Shown: positions 1 to 7,630, numbered from the stretch's first letter. The stretch is 11,879 nucleotides of DNA from an uncultured candidate division WPS-2 bacterium (GCA_937927945.1 CALEYW010000065.1:1-11879), one strand, 5' to 3'. Notes: generated by a model from the sequence alone, not told the origin. Numbers and translations: made by a program.

Positions 1-84
<84 letters not shown>

Positions 85-297
85 ATTCATGGAGCTTTTG
101 AAAAGCTCTATCTTCGCTGACTTTTGCCGGCTCGCCGATCGCTCGGTGAACCGGTTGATCCGAATTGCGAATTCGGATCGGATCGCCCGTCTTGCGACGG
201 CCGATCAGTCATAATTCTTGTGGACTCGATGCTTGGTGCGAAACACCCGGTGGAGCCGGGGGAACCGCAGCATCGGGTCCGTTCGTTCTCGAACCAG

Positions 298-329
298 AAC
301 AAACAAAAACGCGACCCTTTCGGATCGCG
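298..329 (-). terminator. Intrinsic-terminator-like hairpin inside the rRNA leader
   Basis: On the minus strand positions 329 to 310 form CGCGATCC, a GAAA tetraloop and GGGTCGCG: an eight-pair GC-rich stem with one G-U pair. It is followed directly by TTTTTGTTTGTT (309 to 298). This has the form of a Rho-independent terminator acting on minus-strand transcripts. It lies downstream of the boxA-like site and upstream of 16S, so the operon must read through it, presumably by antitermination. On the plus strand there is no T run after the stem. Whether it really terminates is inference. Confidence 0.55.
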
Positions 330-377
330 CAATCATCTGAACGGGTCGGAGACCCACAGACTTATGCGCTACTGCAC

Positions 378-396
378 TGTTCAGTTTTCAAGGAAC
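378..396 (-). promoter_or_regulatory. boxA-like rRNA antitermination site
   Basis: The minus strand reads GTTCCTTGAAAACTGAACA here. This closely resembles the boxA region found upstream of 16S in Bacillus-type rRNA operons (TGTTCTTTGAAAACT), where NusB, NusE (S10) and NusG assemble to make RNA polymerase resistant to termination. It sits about 70 bases after the predicted transcription start and about 50 bases before the leader hairpin with the U tract, which is the order needed for antitermination. The assignment rests on motif similarity and position. Confidence 0.65.
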
Positions 397-474
397 GGAC
401 GCTTCCGCCCAGCCCTTTTCGGACCGGATCTTTGACCGCACCGGAGAGGCGAGGCGTCAGAGTCAACGAGGGAT

Positions 475-503
475 AGATTACCACCGCGTGTCTAGAGTGT
501 CAA
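475..503 (-). promoter_or_regulatory. rRNA operon promoter (sigma-70 type)
   Basis: On the minus strand TTGACA (503 to 498) is followed after exactly 17 bases by TAATCT (480 to 475). The -35 box is a perfect match and the -10 box is close to TATAAT. Transcription should start near 468 and run left through the leader into 16S. A promoter this strong at this place is what an rRNA operon needs. A further TTGACT starts about 463 on the same strand, but I saw no good -10 partner for it. Confidence 0.8.
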
Positions 504-561
504 TCCTCCGGGCCGGTCTTTTGTCCACGGGTCTATCCACAAGGATAAAGAAGGTAGTCGC

Positions 562-1536
562 ATGTTGAGCGGTTCGGCCGAATCCCGCAGCACCTCGGTG
601 GTCCGGCGCACGGCCGAACTCCTCGCCTCCGACGCGCCGCTAGCGGACCTCTTCCCCGCCTTTGCCCGCGAGCTCGCCGTCCTCTTCGGCGCCTCCGCGG
701 TCAACCTGGCGATCGGCACCAACGATACGGCGCTGTTCCTCTATAAGGACGGTGCCGTCGTCGCGCCGGCCGACTTGACCCGAGTCCGATCGGCGCTCGG
801 CGGCGAGGTCGCGGCGAGCGCGCGGGCGGTTGCCGTCCCGCTTCGCTACGGACGCGACGTCGTCGGCGCGGTCGGGGTGCGGTCCGACGATGCGACCTCC
901 TACGACGAAGACGACGTCGATACGCTGCGAGCGTGCGCCCTCTACCTTGCGGTACGGGTGCACGAGGAACGGCTGCGCGAGGAACGCGACCAGCTGGCGG
1001 TTCTGGCGGGCGCCGACGCGCTCACCGGGGTCGCCAACCGGCGCGCGTTCGACGAGCGCCTCGACGAGGAGTGGCGGCGCGCGCAGCGCGAGGGGAGCCC
1101 GCTCGGCGCGGTCATGGTCGACGTCGACCTGTTCAAGTCGTTCAACGATCGCTACGGGCACCTGGCTGGCGACGTCTGCCTCAAGCGGGTCGCCGCGGCG
1201 CTGCGCGACGCGGCGCGCCGGCCGGGCGACTTTCTGGCGCGGGTCGGCGGCGAGGAGTTCTGCGCGATCCTGCCCGGCGCCGACATCATCGGCGCGACGA
1301 CGATCGCCGAGACGATGCGCGCGGCGATCGCCGCTCAGGCGATCCCGCACGACGACAATCCGCGCCGGATCGTGACCGTCACCTGCGGCGCCGCCTGCAC
1401 GCGCCCGCAGGCCGCCGGCGACGCGAAGCGGCTGATCGCTGCCGCCGACGACGGTCTCTACGCGGCGAAGCGCGGGGGCCGCGATCGGGTCAACACGGCG
1501 CCCGACCCGTTCGCGGAAGGAGCCGCGCCCCGCTAG
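562..1536 (+). CDS. GAF-GGDEF diguanylate cyclase
   Basis: A 324-residue cytoplasmic signalling enzyme predicted to make cyclic di-GMP from two GTP. Residues about 18-133 look like a GAF-type sensor domain (PLRYGRDVVGAVGV near 93-106), followed by a short charged helix (134-147) and the GGDEF domain from about 150. That domain opens with DALTGVANRRAF, and metal ligands D187, N195 and D204 have the spacing seen in PleD. The active site is GGEEF at 229-233. An intact RxxD inhibitory site (R220-D223) lies five residues before it, suggesting feedback inhibition by product. There are no membrane segments. The ATG has a purine-rich site (AAGAAGG, 548-554) at good spacing. The gene is divergent from the rRNA promoter; the stimulus sensed by GAF is unknown. 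Confidence 0.92.
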   Translation: MLSGSAESRSTSVVRRTAELLASDAPLADLFPAFARELAVLFGASAVNLAIGTNDTALFLYKDGAVVAPADLTRVRSALGGEVAASARAVAVPLRYGRDVVGAVGVRSDDATSYDEDDVDTLRACALYLAVRVHEERLREERDQLAVLAGADALTGVANRRAFDERLDEEWRRAQREGSPLGAVMVDVDLFKSFNDRYGHLAGDVCLKRVAAALRDAARRPGDFLARVGGEEFCAILPGADIIGATTIAETMRAAIAAQAIPHDDNPRRIVTVTCGAACTRPQAAGDAKRLIAAADDGLYAAKRGGRDRVNTAPDPFAEGAAPR

Positions 1537-3137
1537 TCCATCCCGGCCGCGAGATCGTCGGCCGCACGGCCGGCGATCTTCCGTGAGATCGATTTCCCTT
1601 GCGTGAACAGCAGCAGGTAGTCGTAACCGCCGGCCTTCGAGTCGGTGCCGCTCATGTTGAAGCCGCCGAACGGCTGCCCGCCCACGAGCGCGCCGGTGCA
1701 TTTCCGGTTCAGATACAGGTTCCCGACGAAGAACTCGTCCTCGGCGCGGCGCAGCCGTTCCTCGCTGGCGGAGAACACCGCGCCGGTGAGTCCGAACTCG
1801 GTGTCGTTCGCGATCCGCAGCGCGTCGTCGTAGTCGCGGGCTTTGATGACCGCAAGGAACGGCCCGAACACTTCTTCTTGCGCGATGCGCGCGCGGGAAT
1901 CGACCTCGGCGAAGACGGTGGGCTCGATGAAGAATCCCTCCGCGGCCGAACGCGTACCGCCCGTCAGGAGCCGGCCCTCGCCGCGCCCGATCTCGACGTA
2001 GCCGAGGATCTTCTCGACCGCCTTCTCGTTGATCACCGGTCCGATGGCGATGCCGTACGTTGCGGGATCGCCGAGCGCGAGCGCTCGAGTCGCCGGGACC
2101 AGCTTCTCGATGAACGCGTCATAGAGCCGCTCGTCGACGATCGCCCGCGAACACGCCGAACACTTCTGGCCGGAGAAGCCGAACGCGGCGGCGACGACCC
2201 CGGCCACCGCGGCGTCCAGGTCGGCGTCGTCGGCGACCACGATTGCGTCCTTCCCCCCCATCTCGGCGATCGTCCGCTTGATCCAGCGCTGGCCAGGCTG
2301 GGTCTTCGCGGCCAGCTCCGCGATCCGCAGCCCGACGCCCTTCGAGCCGGTGAACGAGATGAAGCGAGTGCGCGGATCGTTCACCAGCTGCTCGCCGACC
2401 GTCGGGCCGTCGCCGGGGACGAAGTTCAAGACGCCCGGCGGGAGCCCGAGCTCGTGCATGAGGTCTACGAATGCCGCGGCGATCACGGCGGCGTCGGGCG
2501 AGGGCTTGAGAATCGCGGTGTTGCCGGTGACGATCGCGGCGGCCGACATCCCGGCCATGATCGCGAAGGCGAAGTTCCACGGCGGGATCACGACCCCGAC
2601 ACCCAGCGGCAGGTAGACGAGACGATTGCGTTCGCCCGCGATCGGGGTGAGCGGCGGCGGGCTCGCCAGCCGCAGCGCTTCACGCGCATAGAACTCGAGG
2701 AAGTCGATTGCCTCGGCCGTGTCGGCATCGGCTTCGATCCAGGGTTTGCCGACCTCGAGCACCAGCAGCGCGTTCCAGTCGTCCTTGGCGGCGCGAATGC
2801 GCTCGGCCGCGCGCAGCAGGAAGTCCGCCCGTTCCTCGGCAGTTGTCGTCTTCCACGACGCGAAGCGGCGCGTCGCGACGTCGAGCGCGCGCGATGCCTG
2901 TTCCGGCGTCGCCTCATCGACCTCGCCGACGATCTCGCTGGGGCGCGCCGGATTGACGGAAGCGATCGTCCGCCCGCCCTGGACCTTCTCGCCGTCGATC
3001 ACCAGCGGCCAGCGCAAGCCCAGTCCGCGGCGAGCCCGCTGCAGCGCGTCCTCCATCGCCCGGCGGTCGGCCGGGTCGGAGAAGTCGCGGATCGGTTCGT
3101 TGCGGAACGGCGAGAGCGTGCGCGGGGCAGTCAACAT
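1533..3137 (-). CDS. rocA/pruA: L-glutamate gamma-semialdehyde (delta-1-pyrroline-5-carboxylate) dehydrogenase
   Basis: A 534-residue aldehyde dehydrogenase that oxidises glutamate semialdehyde to glutamate with NAD+, the second step of proline breakdown; arginine and ornithine catabolism also pass through it. The whole ALDH fold is present: PPWNFAFA with catalytic N188, FTGSKGVG, EMGGKD with general base E292, and GQKCSACSR with nucleophile C326. The 34-residue spacing from E292 to C326 is normal. The length, the N-terminal extension and the C-terminal GQPFGGFNMSGTDSKAG fit the stand-alone RocA/PruA type, with no proline dehydrogenase domain fused. No proline dehydrogenase gene is visible. 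The ATG at 3137 has no clear Shine-Dalgarno; a small palindrome (3138-3149) lies directly before it. Its stop overlaps the stop of the convergent cyclase gene. Confidence 0.95.
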   Translation of the reverse strand: MLTAPRTLSPFRNEPIRDFSDPADRRAMEDALQRARRGLGLRWPLVIDGEKVQGGRTIASVNPARPSEIVGEVDEATPEQASRALDVATRRFASWKTTTAEERADFLLRAAERIRAAKDDWNALLVLEVGKPWIEADADTAEAIDFLEFYAREALRLASPPPLTPIAGERNRLVYLPLGVGVVIPPWNFAFAIMAGMSAAAIVTGNTAILKPSPDAAVIAAAFVDLMHELGLPPGVLNFVPGDGPTVGEQLVNDPRTRFISFTGSKGVGLRIAELAAKTQPGQRWIKRTIAEMGGKDAIVVADDADLDAAVAGVVAAAFGFSGQKCSACSRAIVDERLYDAFIEKLVPATRALALGDPATYGIAIGPVINEKAVEKILGYVEIGRGEGRLLTGGTRSAAEGFFIEPTVFAEVDSRARIAQEEVFGPFLAVIKARDYDDALRIANDTEFGLTGAVFSASEERLRRAEDEFFVGNLYLNRKCTGALVGGQPFGGFNMSGTDSKAGGYDYLLLFTQGKSISRKIAGRAADDLAAGMD

Positions 3138-3243
3138 AGCCCGAGGGCTCCGCGATCCGCAGTGCTCTTCCCTGTGCGCGCCTCGCGGCGACGGTACGAA
3201 GTCGTAGCGGGCAGCCTCAGGATTCAGGCAGAATACGCGGGAT
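3138..3243. promoter_or_regulatory. Divergent intergenic region between dehydrogenase and oxidase genes
   Basis: This 106-base gap must hold the start signals of both flanking divergent genes. I see a 12-base palindrome, TACGA-AG-TCGTA, at 3195-3206 in the middle, placed like an operator. A stem AGCCC-GA-GGGCT at 3138-3149 touches the dehydrogenase start codon and could mask its ribosome site. I found no convincing -35/-10 pair in either direction. Regulatory roles here are inference from position. Confidence 0.4.
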
Positions 3244-4467
3244 ATGGTCTACGACATCGCTGTTGTCGGAGGGGGCATCGTCGGGCTTGCCACCACGCGC
3301 GAACTGCTTCTCCGCCACCCCAACCTGCGCATCGCGAACGTCGAAAAAGAGGACGTCTGGAGCAAGCACCAGACCGGCCACAACAGCGGCGTCATCCACT
3401 CCGGGATCTACTACAAGCCCGGCTCGCTAAAAGCGAAGTTGTGCATCGAAGGGCGCAGGCTGGCCTGGGAGTTCTGCGACGCGAAGGGGATCGAGTACAA
3501 GAACGTCGGCAAGCTGATCGTCGCGACCGAGGAGTCGGAACTCGGGCGGCTCGACGACTTGTGGGTCCGCGGGCAGCAGAACGGCGTCGAGGGTCTCGAG
3601 AAGCTCGATGCGGCCCAGATCGCGGAGCGCGAACCGCACTGCCGCGGGATCAAGGCGATCTTCTCGCCGGTGACCGGCATCGTCGACTGGGGCTTGGTCG
3701 CGCGCACGTACGGCGAGGACGCCAAAGAGATGGGCGCCGACATGTTCCTGAGCCACGAAGTGACGCGCATCGAACGGCGCGGGAACGTTACCGTGCTCAA
3801 GACGCCGAACGGCGAGATCCAGGCACGGGCCGTGGTCACCTGCGGCGGCTTGTACAGCGACAAGCTCGGCCGCATGACCGGCGGCAACGTCGATCCGAAG
3901 ATCGTGCCGTTCCGCGGCGACTACCTGATCCTCAAGCCGGAGAAGGCCTACCTCGTCAAAGGCAACATCTATCCGGTCCCGGATCCCGAGTTCCCGTTCC
4001 TCGGCGTGCACTTCACGCCGCGCATGGACGGTTCGATTTGGCTCGGTCCGAACGCCGTACTCGCGTTCGCGCGCGAGGGCTACTCGTTCTTCACCATCAA
4101 TCCGGCTGAGCTGTGGGATTCGATCACGTATCCGGGCTTCTTCAAGATGGCGGCGAAGTATTGGAAGATGGGCGCCGGCGAGATGTATCGCGACCTCGTG
4201 CGCTCGGCATACGTCGGCGCGCTGCAGCGCTACATCCCCGACCTTCAGCCCGAGGATTGCCTCCCGGGCCCCTCCGGCGTGCGCGCGCAAGCGATGACCT
4301 CCGACGGCGGCCTGGTCGACGACTTCGTCTTCGAAGGATCGGAAGGCGTCGTCCACGTGCGCAACGCACCCTCCCCCGCCGCCACCTCGTCGCTCGCGAT
4401 CGGCAAATACATCGCCGACGACGCCGAACAGCGCTTTGATCTGAGCAAGTCGACAGCGCAAGTCTAG
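3244..4467 (+). CDS. lhgO: L-2-hydroxyglutarate oxidase/dehydrogenase (FAD)
   Basis: A 407-residue flavoprotein of the DAO/LhgO family that oxidises L-2-hydroxyglutarate to 2-oxoglutarate and passes electrons to oxygen or the quinone pool. The FAD-binding GGGIVG is at 9-14, followed by the family signature HNSGVIHSGIYY (46-57). The C-terminal part carries GPSGVRAQAM, LVDDF and NAPSPAATSSLAIG, all typical of LhgO rather than of glycerol-3-phosphate dehydrogenase or glycine oxidase. Length matches the family (about 400). No strong Shine-Dalgarno precedes the ATG; the GGGA before it is too close. It is divergent from the P5C dehydrogenase gene, and both feed the glutamate/2-oxoglutarate node. 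The next gene starts inside its stop codon, so the two are probably cotranscribed. Confidence 0.93.
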   Translation: MVYDIAVVGGGIVGLATTRELLLRHPNLRIANVEKEDVWSKHQTGHNSGVIHSGIYYKPGSLKAKLCIEGRRLAWEFCDAKGIEYKNVGKLIVATEESELGRLDDLWVRGQQNGVEGLEKLDAAQIAEREPHCRGIKAIFSPVTGIVDWGLVARTYGEDAKEMGADMFLSHEVTRIERRGNVTVLKTPNGEIQARAVVTCGGLYSDKLGRMTGGNVDPKIVPFRGDYLILKPEKAYLVKGNIYPVPDPEFPFLGVHFTPRMDGSIWLGPNAVLAFAREGYSFFTINPAELWDSITYPGFFKMAAKYWKMGAGEMYRDLVRSAYVGALQRYIPDLQPEDCLPGPSGVRAQAMTSDGGLVDDFVFEGSEGVVHVRNAPSPAATSSLAIGKYIADDAEQRFDLSKSTAQV

Positions 4468-5306
4468 TGCTTCACGACTTCGTCGAGGTCGAGTGGCTGG
4501 CGGCGCGGCTCGGCGATTCGCGGCTGCGGATCGTCGATGCGCGGAGCGTGCCGCACGGAGGCGTCGTCGCGATGCCGTCGGGGGCGGAGCAGTATGCGGC
4601 CGGGCATCTGCCGGGCGCGGTGCACCTCGACTACGGCGAGGACCTGAGCGATCCGGCGACGCCGTACGCGACACGGGTGGCCGGCGAGGCGGATTTTGCG
4701 CGCGTCGCGGGCGCGCACGGTATCGGCGACGATGCACTCGTCGTCGCGTACGACGCCGGGACGGTTCCGTTCGCCGCACGCATCGTGTGGATGCTGCGTT
4801 ATTACGGGTTCTCGAACGCCGCGGTGCTCGCCGGTGGGCTGCCGGCCTGGACGGCGGCGGGGATGCCGCTTTCCACCGCTCGGCCGGCGATCGTCCCGGC
4901 CGCTTTCACGCCGCGCCGGTTCGATCGACTGCGCGCGACGCGCGAGGAAGTGCTCGCCATCGCGGAAGGTCGCGCCGACGCGCAATTGATCGAGACGCAG
5001 CGCGATCAAACCTACGCGCAACGCGACCGCGACATCCAAGGCGCCGTGCGCCTGAGCGGCAACCTGCTGCTCGAGGACACGCGCGGCGGCCGGCCCGCGT
5101 CCGAGGAGACGCTGCAGCGACTCGTGCGCGAGACCGGACTCGATCCGCACAAGCGCACCGTCGTCAGCTGCGGCAGCGGCGTCTCCGCCTCGGGCGCGTG
5201 GCTCGCCCTGCGAGGCGCCGGGTTCGACGACATCGCGGTCTACGACGGCTCGTGGATGGAGTGGAGTCACGACGCCCTGCCGACCGTTCCCAAGCGCGCC
5301 GACTAA
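4467..5306 (+). CDS. sseA: Thiosulfate/3-mercaptopyruvate sulfurtransferase (two rhodanese domains)
   Basis: A 279-residue tandem rhodanese protein. The first domain (about 1-125) keeps the fold signature (IVDAR, YAAGHLPGAVHLDY, GGLPAWTAAG) but has Asp in YDAGTVPF where an active Cys would sit, as is usual for the inactive N-terminal domain. The second domain (about 145-275) has catalytic C235 in CGSGVSAS; CGSGV loops are more typical of mercaptopyruvate than thiosulfate sulfurtransferases (CRxGV). It moves sulfur from 3-mercaptopyruvate or thiosulfate to thiol acceptors. The start is a GTG at 4467 overlapping the TAG of the oxidase gene by one base (TAGTG), implying translational coupling. 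The substrate is inferred from the loop only. Confidence 0.88.
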   Translation: MLHDFVEVEWLAARLGDSRLRIVDARSVPHGGVVAMPSGAEQYAAGHLPGAVHLDYGEDLSDPATPYATRVAGEADFARVAGAHGIGDDALVVAYDAGTVPFAARIVWMLRYYGFSNAAVLAGGLPAWTAAGMPLSTARPAIVPAAFTPRRFDRLRATREEVLAIAEGRADAQLIETQRDQTYAQRDRDIQGAVRLSGNLLLEDTRGGRPASEETLQRLVRETGLDPHKRTVVSCGSGVSASGAWLALRGAGFDDIAVYDGSWMEWSHDALPTVPKRAD

Positions 5307-5317
5307 GCGCACTCCAG

Positions 5318-5360
5318 AAAAAAATGCGCGCAGGCTGACGCTGCGCGGCAGGTGATTTTT
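5318..5360. terminator. Possible bidirectional terminator after the sulfurtransferase gene
   Basis: A seven-pair stem, CGCGCAG (5327-5333) with CTGCGCG (5341-5347), sits 20 bases after the sulfurtransferase stop. Seven As lie just to its left (5318-5324), giving a U tract on the minus strand. A run of five Ts lies eight bases to its right (5356-5360), a weak tail for the plus strand. It would separate the metabolic genes from the injection operon. The T run is distant, so termination on the plus strand is uncertain. Confidence 0.45.
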
Positions 5361-5439
5361 GCTACGGACCCAAGTGTGTGGTCCCGCGCGAAGCGGGCAA
5401 TGGCGCGCTTGGTGTGTGTGCGTTTCGGGGGTGTGGTAC
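5361..5439 (+). promoter_or_regulatory. Leader of the injection-system operon, with two hairpins
   Basis: Between the possible terminator and the first injection gene lie two overlapping stems: GGACC (5366-5370) with GGTCC (5380-5384), and CCCGC (5383-5387) with GCGGG (5393-5397). They share 5383-5384, so they compete. A GT-rich stretch and GGGGGTG (5427-5433) follow; the latter is a plausible ribosome site for the ATG at 5440. I could not pick out a clear promoter. The operon promoter is presumed to be here, but the sequence does not show it plainly. Confidence 0.35.
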
Positions 5440-5826
5440 ATGGGTGTTCCGGCTGCGAAACTCGGCGATCAAATCGTCGCGCTAGATACGCATATCATTC
5501 AGCCGCCCGGACCGGTTCCACCGCTTCCGGTTCCGCATCCCTTCGTGGGCATCATCGACGGCGGCGTCAGCAGCAACGTGATGATCCAAGGCCGTCCTGC
5601 CGCGACGCTCGGCAGCACCGCAACCAACTTGCCGCCCCACATTCCCATCGGCGGCACGTTCGTGAACCCGCCGACGAACAAGGCGACGATCGTCTCCGGC
5701 AGTCCGATCGTCCGCATCAACGGCAAACCCGCTGCGCGCGCCGGCGATACCGCGCTGACGTGCAACGACCCCGCCCCGCTCCCCGTCGGCAGCGTCGTCG
5801 CGATCTCGACCGTCCTGATCGGTTAG
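5440..5826 (+). CDS. PAAR-domain tip protein of a contractile injection system
   Basis: A 128-residue PAAR protein, predicted to fold into the small cone that caps the spike and helps pierce the target membrane. The start MGVPAAKLGDQIVALDTHII and the later segments PHPFVGIIDGG, GRPAATLGSTATN, PPHIPIGGTF and ARAGDTALTCNDP are those of the eCIS-type PAAR family; His and Cys in these parts may bind the tip metal. The frame is open back to 5359, but the family match begins at the ATG at 5440, which has GGGGGTG six bases upstream, so I chose it. There is no toxin extension. It heads the operon, whereas in Afp/PVC clusters the PAAR gene lies well after the sheath and tube genes. A 58-base gap separates it from the sheath gene. 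Confidence 0.93.
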   Translation: MGVPAAKLGDQIVALDTHIIQPPGPVPPLPVPHPFVGIIDGGVSSNVMIQGRPAATLGSTATNLPPHIPIGGTFVNPPTNKATIVSGSPIVRINGKPAARAGDTALTCNDPAPLPVGSVVAISTVLIG

Positions 5827-5884
5827 CGCCGGCGCGTCCGATCCGTCCCTACCTGTTGCACGGCTTCTGATCTGAGGTGTATTG

Positions 5885-7621
5885 ATGCCCGTAACACCGA
5901 CCTATCCCGGTGTATATATCCAAGAAGTGGACAGCGGTTCGCGCGTCGTCACGGGCGTCGCGACCTCCATCACGGCGTTCGTCGGCCGCGCGCCACTCGG
6001 GCCCGTGAACGAACCGGTCATGGTCTACGATTTCGGCGAATTTCAGCGCACCTTCGGCGGACGCGCCCGCGGCTTGCCGATGACGTACGCCGTCGAAGAT
6101 TTCTTCGGCAACGGCGGCGGTCAAGCGTTGATCGTACGCGCGACGCCTGCGGACGCCACGCCCGCGACGCTCGCAGGTCCGCCCGCGCTCAGCGCGTCCA
6201 GTCCCGGCAGGTGGGGCAACGCGATCAGCGTGAAGTTCGAAAAGGTTAGCGGCCAGGACGCGATCGACATCGAGCAGCGCTTCGCCGAGTTCAACCTCGG
6301 TACGGACGGCTTCTACTTCGTCGACATCGCGTACCCCGTGCTCAAGGGGAAGACGCCCACGCCCGCAGAGCGGGTCGGACCAGTATATCTCGGTCCGACG
6401 GAGGCACCCTGCCGGATCGACCAGGTACTGGCCGCGCAGTCACTCTACATTCGTGCCGCCGCACCGGTTGCCGCCGCGGTCGTCGACACCACGAAGCCGG
6501 TAGCACCGGTCGTCGACACCACGAAGACGGAAGCACCGGTCGTCGACACCGCGAAGGCGGAAACACCGGTCGTCGACACCACGAAGACGGAAACGCCGGT
6601 CACCGACACCACGAAAACGGTAACGCCGGCCGCGGTCGCGGCCTCGCTCCTGGCCGACTACGTCCCCTTGAGCAACGGCGGCGACGGGAACGCCGCCGGT
6701 GGCGGACGGCTCACCAGCAACGACATCGTCGGTGATTCCGGCAAGCGGACCGGAATGTACGCGCTCGACCACGCGGACCTGTTCAACATTCTCGTCGTTC
6801 CACCCGACTCTGGACCCGAAACGCCGGACGCCGATCTCACCGCGGTGCTGACCGCCGCCGCGCCTTACTGCGACACGCGGCGCGCGATCATGATCGCGGA
6901 TCCGCTCAGCGCCTGGAGCGACCACGCCAAGCAAGGCGCGTTCGGGGACATCTCGCCGGCCGATCTCAACGTTGGCGAGCTCGGCCAGCGCCGGCGCATC
7001 TTCACCTACTTTCCGCGTATCAAGAAGCTCGACCCGGCGAACGCTAACCGCGAGGCCGTATTTTCGGCGAGCGGCATGATCGCGGGAATCTTCGCCGCGA
7101 CCGACGTGCGCCGCGGCGTCTGGAAAGCGCCGGCGGGGATCGAAGCCGGCCTCACCGGCGTCACGGCGCTCGAACATCGCCTCACCGACATGCAGAACGG
7201 CGTGCTGAATCAAGTCGGCATCAACGTGCTGCGCGATTTCCCGGTCTTCGGCAAGGTCATCTGGGGTTCTCGCACGCTCGCGGGCGCCGACGCGCTCTCG
7301 GACGACTACAAATATCTGCCGGTGCGGCGGCTCACCGACTACATCGAAGAGAGCCTGTTCCGCGGCACCAAGTTCGCCGTGTTCGAACCGAACAGCGAGA
7401 CGTTGTGGGCGCAACTGCGCCTCACGTGCAACACGTTCATGGCCGATCTCAATCGCCAGGGTGCGTTCTACAACTACTACGTCGAATGCGACAAGTCGAC
7501 CACGACGCCGTACGACATCGATCGTGGCCGCGTCAACGTCATCATCGCGTTCGCGCCGGTGAAACCGGCGGAGTTCGTCATCCTCACCATTCAGCAGCTC
7601 GCCGGGCAAACCGCGGCGTAA
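5885..7621 (+). CDS. Contractile tail sheath protein
   Basis: A 578-residue sheath subunit; rings of it surround the tube and contract to drive it into a target. N-terminal motifs are classic: YPGVYIQEV (7-15), AFVGRAPLGP (31-40), TFGG (56-59), YAVEDFFGNGG (68-78). The core motif LSNGGDGNAAGG and the segment GMYALDHADLFNILVVPP follow. The conserved C-terminal domain has RRLTDYIEESL (481-491), FEPNSETLWAQLR and the strand GRVNVIIAFAPVKPAEF that interlocks neighbouring subunits. A TTG at 5882 is also in frame, but GAGGTG (5874-5879) is better spaced for the ATG at 5885. Oddly, residues 199-248 are five 10-residue tandem repeats placed just before the core motif, making the protein longer than its core needs. 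The tube gene follows after nine bases. Confidence 0.95.
   Translation: MPVTPTYPGVYIQEVDSGSRVVTGVATSITAFVGRAPLGPVNEPVMVYDFGEFQRTFGGRARGLPMTYAVEDFFGNGGGQALIVRATPADATPATLAGPPALSASSPGRWGNAISVKFEKVSGQDAIDIEQRFAEFNLGTDGFYFVDIAYPVLKGKTPTPAERVGPVYLGPTEAPCRIDQVLAAQSLYIRAAAPVAAAVVDTTKPVAPVVDTTKTEAPVVDTAKAETPVVDTTKTETPVTDTTKTVTPAAVAASLLADYVPLSNGGDGNAAGGGRLTSNDIVGDSGKRTGMYALDHADLFNILVVPPDSGPETPDADLTAVLTAAAPYCDTRRAIMIADPLSAWSDHAKQGAFGDISPADLNVGELGQRRRIFTYFPRIKKLDPANANREAVFSASGMIAGIFAATDVRRGVWKAPAGIEAGLTGVTALEHRLTDMQNGVLNQVGINVLRDFPVFGKVIWGSRTLAGADALSDDYKYLPVRRLTDYIEESLFRGTKFAVFEPNSETLWAQLRLTCNTFMADLNRQGAFYNYYVECDKSTTTPYDIDRGRVNVIIAFAPVKPAEFVILTIQQLAGQTAA
6479..6628 (+). repeat. Five 30-bp tandem repeats inside the sheath gene
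   Basis: Five head-to-tail 30-base units start at 6479, 6509, 6539, 6569 and 6599. Each encodes ten residues close to VVDTTKTETP; neighbouring units differ at only a few bases. Units 1-4 begin GTCGTCGACACC, unit 5 begins GTCACCGACACC. The flanks are Ala/Pro/Val-rich. Copy number could change by whole units without breaking the frame. The translated segment lacks aromatic residues and is probably an extended, exposed loop. Confidence 0.95.
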
Positions 7622-7630
7622 GGGGAGCAC

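Larger units (their letters stand above)
85..467 (-). other. rRNA operon leader transcript, hairpin-rich
   Basis: This is the stretch between the inferred rRNA transcription start (about 468) and the 16S gene; I see no protein gene in it. Read as minus-strand RNA it has several perfect stems: 343-347 with 351-355, 246-250 with 256-260, 187-191 with 196-200 (extended by 181-185 with 202-206 across one mismatch), 157-166 with 170-179 (ten pairs, three-base loop), and 92-99 with 101-108 next to the 16S start. Such stems are expected in pre-16S leaders, where they serve folding and RNase processing. Short open frames here in both strands look like chance. Confidence 0.7.

Noticed and set aside
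521..549. TTGTCC, 17 bases, GATAAA as a promoter for the cyclase gene
   Set aside because: The -10 box is weak, and the start it predicts (about 556) would leave out the likely ribosome site at 548-554.
1599..4109. An 836-codon plus-strand open frame across the dehydrogenase and oxidase genes
   Set aside because: It runs antisense to a clear aldehyde dehydrogenase and out of frame with a clear oxidase; both have full catalytic motifs.
6440..7630. A 396-codon minus-strand open frame opposite the sheath gene
   Set aside because: It is a shadow of the sheath coding sequence, and its own repeats are only the complement of the 30-bp units.
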